DNA of 34,750 nt. Origin: Branchiostoma floridae (Eukaryota; Chordata; Leptocardii; Amphioxiformes; Branchiostomatidae). The position numbers and the translations under genes are program-made. The DNA lies in contig NC_049983.1 of assembly GCF_000003815.2 (NCBI RefSeq), positions 19,770,120 through 19,804,869 of the forward strand. The letters run 5' to 3'. Positions 31,369 through 34,750 of this stretch are shown here, piece after piece. The notes below the pieces were generated by a model that was not told the DNA's origin, searched no databases, and saw nothing but the letters and a program-made list of their open reading frames with translations. The stretch's first letter is position 1, and each line of letters starts with the position of its first letter.

Positions 31369-31515
31369 TACTGTATTTATTCCAATAACTGCAAAGATGT
31401 CAAATTACCAAATTACATGACAAGGTTTGCTGTATCTCTGCTATATACAGTGAATGAACCTTCAGTGTCTGAAAATGATTTTTTCAAAAGTATGGTTATT
31501 GGAATATTTACAGTA
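31369..31515. mobile_element. 147-bp MITE with 21-bp inverted ends
   Basis: The left end TACTGTATTTATTCCAATAA and the reverse of the right end TACTGTAAATATTCCAATAA differ at two positions. TA at both edges fits a TA target duplication. The interior is non-coding. It lies in the intron downstream of the second coding exon. Confidence 0.75.
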
Positions 31516-32246
31516 CACGATTAATTTTAGATACCATTCTGCATTTGCAAAACAACATGATAATGAGATGAAGTTTCAGGGAATGTAATAGCACAGAGCA
31601 CTACGGATGCACTACCCTGATAACTAAATTGACCAACAGTGCTATTGCATGTATAAGATCATGGATCACAGGAACAATGTATAAATCATTGGATAAGATT
31701 CATACATTTCTGCTAGTGCTATATTGTCATTGATCCAGGCCTAGGCTGTAGTCAAGCTCTTGGACTGTGAAGTATCATTCATACCACAGTTCATTGCTTA
31801 CTACATGCCTGTTCACCTGGCTTGTACAATGATTAATGTGTTATGACAACAATTATTTTCATCCTGGTCACTCTAAACGTTTTGTTGACGTAATATTTGA
31901 ACAAGGTGAAATAAGAACTAAAACATAACAAAAAGGCATTAGAACTAGACATAGGCTAGAAATTGTTTGGTGGCTACAGTGGTGAGTATGGGTATATTCA
32001 TCATTTTGTGATACTGTACCATGATATAAGTGCAACCTTTTATTTTGGATAACAGTACAATTTTTAATTATAAAATCATTTATTCATTTATTTTTTGTAG
32101 CAGTTTTCCAATCCCCCAAGTCACAAGATTTTACTTTCTATTTTTTCCTACAAAACCCTTAAATGATATAAAGAATCGAAATGATGACTACTGAGCTACT
32201 GTAAGTCTTTGGAAAACATTTAGAAGCTACTTTGAAAACTCAATTC

Positions 32247-32286
32247 TTGGGAAATGGTTTTCAATTTTGGGAAATGATTTTCAATT
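32247..32286 (+). repeat. 20-base tandem repeat, two copies
   Basis: TTGGGAAATGGTTTTCAATT is followed at once by the same unit with one change (G to A). Confidence 0.85.
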
Positions 32287-32660
32287 CGAGGATAACAGAT
32301 CTAGACTATTAGACAATCACTCATCGTGTCATGGAGGCATGCTTCCTTTTTACAGACAAAGTATATGTTGAAGACTGCTTTTGAGTTTAGACGCCAAACA
32401 GCTAACAAATGACCCTTCCTGTGGAACTGTTGCTTGTGTCAGCCTCTCAGTTGTTGGCTAAACATCTTAAAGGAAATGGTCTGCATTTGCAAGTCATCCC
32501 AGCAGCCTCAAGCTGGTTTACACAAGGAAGTGTCTACAGCATGAGTAATACACTGTCACCTCTGAGGATGGATGTCAGAAGGGTGAAGAGAGAAGTCTAC
32601 CCACATGTTCTTGTTGAATAACATGTTATGCAAGTCCCTTTCCACTGCCCCCCTCCCCAG

Positions 32661-32951
32661 TTGCCTGTATTTGAAAGTTTTAGTGAATTGTCACAAAAGC
32701 GCTTGGTAAAGATCGCAACAACATGAAAATTGAAGACGTCTCATTTCAACCTGAAGTGAAGGACGTAACAAGGTGAGAGAAATACAGGTGCTTTTCTTTG
32801 TTCTCTTTGCTTTGAAAGTAGCCAGAACTTTCATGAATATCTGGAATATCTCAAATGTACCCTTGAAATCCATTGTTACAAAATTAAAACTACTCTTTTC
32901 AAGGAAATCTATCAATACTATAACATTTGGTACCTTTGTAACATCAATAAA
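32661..32951 (+). other. Candidate alternative last exon with poly(A) signal
   Basis: A strong pyrimidine acceptor (CTGCCCCCCTCCCCAG) ends at 32660. In phase 0, matching the exon ending at 30583, the frame is open for 21 codons (LPVFESFSELSQKRLVKIAT, then Thr) and stops at TGA 32724-32726. AATAAA is at 32946-32951, followed by a GT-rich stretch near 32970-33000, as in a poly(A) site. Alternatively AACAAG/GTGAGA at 32773 could make it an internal exon. The residues are moderately charged. This would end the protein soon after the coiled coil; no transcript evidence is available. Confidence 0.3.
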
Positions 32952-34750
32952 TTCAAATCAATGCAATATGTAGTCCTTGTGTAGCAGTTGTATTCCTGTG
33001 CTGGAAACTAAATGTCATTGAAGTCTTTATACTGTATAGATCATAGCTATCTAAAGGAAAAATCAAAAACCAACTTTAAAGTTTTTGACATGGAAAAAGT
33101 GAGGGAAAATTTGCTATGCCCAGTAAATTTTGAGTGACTAAAAATTATCAATAATAAGTGTTATCTATTGAGCTTTGTAGACATAGACAAAGATATGCTT
33201 TGAAAATTATGAATTTAAAAGCAAGCATCAAATGTTCAATATTGGGTGTGAAGAAAATGCTGGATATGCTCCAGTCCTGAAGCTATGATTGCAGAGATAC
33301 ATATAAAATAGCCATGACAGATCTATAAGACCAAAAAGCATTTGACCACACTGCATCATACTGAGTCACATAGTAGTGCTCTAACAGCAAAAGTCTGAAT
33401 AAATTGGCAAAATATTTAAAAATAGACAAGATACAATCTGAAGTTTGACGAACATGTATGGAAAAATGATTTCCGTGATTTATTTGCCATGCACGTCATG
33501 TGCCTTTGATGCGTCAGGGCATCATAAATGCGTGATATTGGACATGATACATCACAATCAAACAGGTTGCCTGTCATGAAATATCAATAAAAAGATCATG
33601 TTGTCACGGTTCAACGACAAAGGCAAACAGTGGGCACAGTTCCAAGCAGTTCCTCAAATCAATGGGATGGTATCCGCTATGATGTCACCTCCAATATTCC
33701 ATGGCCAGCAGTTTCGGGTGGTATTACATTTCGACAATCAATGGACGGCATAACCGTAAGAGATATACGACCACTTAAAAGAGGAAATCCTTTTCATGGG
33801 CCTCTTGTTTACCATTTGGGAGAAAAAAGAAGGTCACTGAGGGGTCAAGGACTATGGGCAGCCAGGTGTTCATGTGTAATTAGCTCAAGGTCAATATGAT
33901 AGTACTGGTAGTCTGGTACCCCAAATGACTTTATTGGGAGGAATCCTGTTGTTTTTGTTCTGGCAAAGGGGGCAATTTTAACAGAATATGCGGGTTTGTG
34001 GGAATGTGGCAGATTTGAACAACAAAATTGTAAGTTCTACTGTCTTTTCTGTACATCAAGTTACACTTGAAAGTCTAAGTACAAAGTCAAATTGAAGACA
34101 GAATATTGGCAACTATCCATATTAGTGAAATGAAATTGTAATTTAGTTTCTTGCTTATATGGTCAAAATACAACTGTTACTGAATATTGTGTAGGGTCAG
34201 AAATTAAATTGCATAATCCAAGTATGCTGGTAATTAATGACTAATGGTATGAATGATGGTATGGGTAACGTTACAAGTAGGAGTGACCAATACATTCAAT
34301 GAAGATGTTATAACATGTTGATGAAAGATTAGATCCTTTATATGTCAGTATGGTGAGAAATACTCATGTTTGTTACTGTCTTGTATAGAAAACCTTTGAT
34401 GTGATGATGAATGGGTGAAGAAAAACAACTTAATTGAATCCTGTTCATAAATGAAAAAACAAACAACCACCACCACCAAATCAAAATCAAATAAGCGATA
34501 CTGGTGAAAACAAAACCGGCTTCTTGATGCAGGTAGACTCATGGGTACAAGGATCAAGGACTAGCAAGTTTTTCATTAGCTAACATATTATGCAATAATT
34601 GAATACATAAAGATTGACTGCATAAACAACCACACAAGAGAGACCTCTACTGGACATGTATCGCATTGCAGCTTGTCATATCAATAATGTAAAAAACTGG
34701 TTGGAAAGAAGAAAAAATAAATTTTTTCCCAAAACCGGGGAAAAAAAATC
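32952..34750. other. Intronic or 3' flanking sequence
   Basis: Apart from the block at 33470-33600 I see no feature. An 89-codon frame at 33630-33899 lacks convincing splice sites or protein-like composition. A purine/pyrimidine inverted repeat (ATTTTTTCCC ... GGGGAAAAAAAAT) lies at the very end, 34721-34749, and could be the edge of something continuing outside. Confidence 0.4.
33470..33600. promoter_or_regulatory. Candidate conserved noncoding/enhancer block
   Basis: TGATTTATTTGCC (33476-33488; its TGATTTAT is a HOX/PBX-type site) is followed by GCACGTCATGTG (E-box and CRE-like), TTTGATGCGTCAG and CATAAATGC, with nearby TGATACATCACAATCAAA. Binding-site density is higher than in the flanks. 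It lies beyond the candidate last exon. This is inference from motif crowding only. Confidence 0.2.

Larger units (their letters stand above)
30584..32660 (+). other. Intron downstream of the second coding exon
   Basis: AT-rich, with the MITE at 31369-31515 and the tandem repeat at 32247-32286. No further exon with convincing splice sites and coding composition was found before 32661. Confidence 0.4.

Noticed and set aside
33630-33899. 89-codon ORF considered as an exon
   Set aside because: No good acceptor before it, no donor within it, and non-protein-like composition.
1-34750. CRISPR arrays, bacterial operons, prophage or defence systems
   Set aside because: No regularly spaced repeats, ribosome-binding-site-led gene strings or relevant proteins; the window is eukaryotic genomic DNA.

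Overview
This window is AT-rich, intron-dominated animal DNA. There are no bacterial-style open reading frames, no dense operons and no rRNA. A 100-base run of N marks an assembly gap. Several small inverted-repeat elements, including the one at 3333-3518 with its TAGACTGCAGTCTA palindrome and GCGGTAGCG motifs, look like repeats I remember from amphioxus (Branchiostoma). I therefore favour a cephalochordate, with another invertebrate deuterostome as the alternative. This assignment rests on memory and was not checked by a search.

Only one gene is well supported. It lies on the + strand and is incomplete. Its first coding exon (12471-12570, ATG at 12487) and a second coding exon (30336-30583, holding the N gap) are separated by a 17.8-kb intron. 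They join in phase 0 to give a highly charged helical protein, probably a coiled coil, whose family I do not recognise. A possible upstream promoter and noncoding first exon lie near 9010-9149 (two CCAAT boxes and a GTGAGT donor). A possible alternative last exon with a poly(A) signal lies at 32661-32951. The rest of the gene, if it is longer, lies outside the window.

Layout: 1-1800 is comparatively CpG-rich and may hold noncoding exons of this or a neighbouring gene. 1800-3330 is featureless AT-rich DNA. 3333-7467 is a cluster of three DNA-transposon-like elements: a 186-bp TA-flanked MITE, a roughly 1.1-kb element with about 35-bp inverted ends, and a roughly 1.6-kb element with about 45-bp inverted ends and G-rich direct repeats. 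8490-9150 is a GC-richer block with the best promoter candidate. 9150-12470 is presumed 5' intron, ending in a miRNA-sized hairpin at 12290-12352. The long intron 12571-30335 holds microexon-like splice pairs, a clustered pair of near-consensus RFX X-boxes (21849-21989), a nuclear-receptor site cluster, a p53-like site, two tRNA-derived sequences and decayed repeats. 30584-34750 is intronic or 3' sequence with a 147-bp MITE and a candidate enhancer.

I found no transposase, reverse transcriptase, CRISPR array, defence system or viral gene. Most long ORFs here are chance ORFs. The observations most worth checking are the inverted-repeat elements, the hairpin next to the first coding exon, the X-box pair inside a coiled-coil gene, and the reading-frame evidence that the N gap is not 100 bases long.
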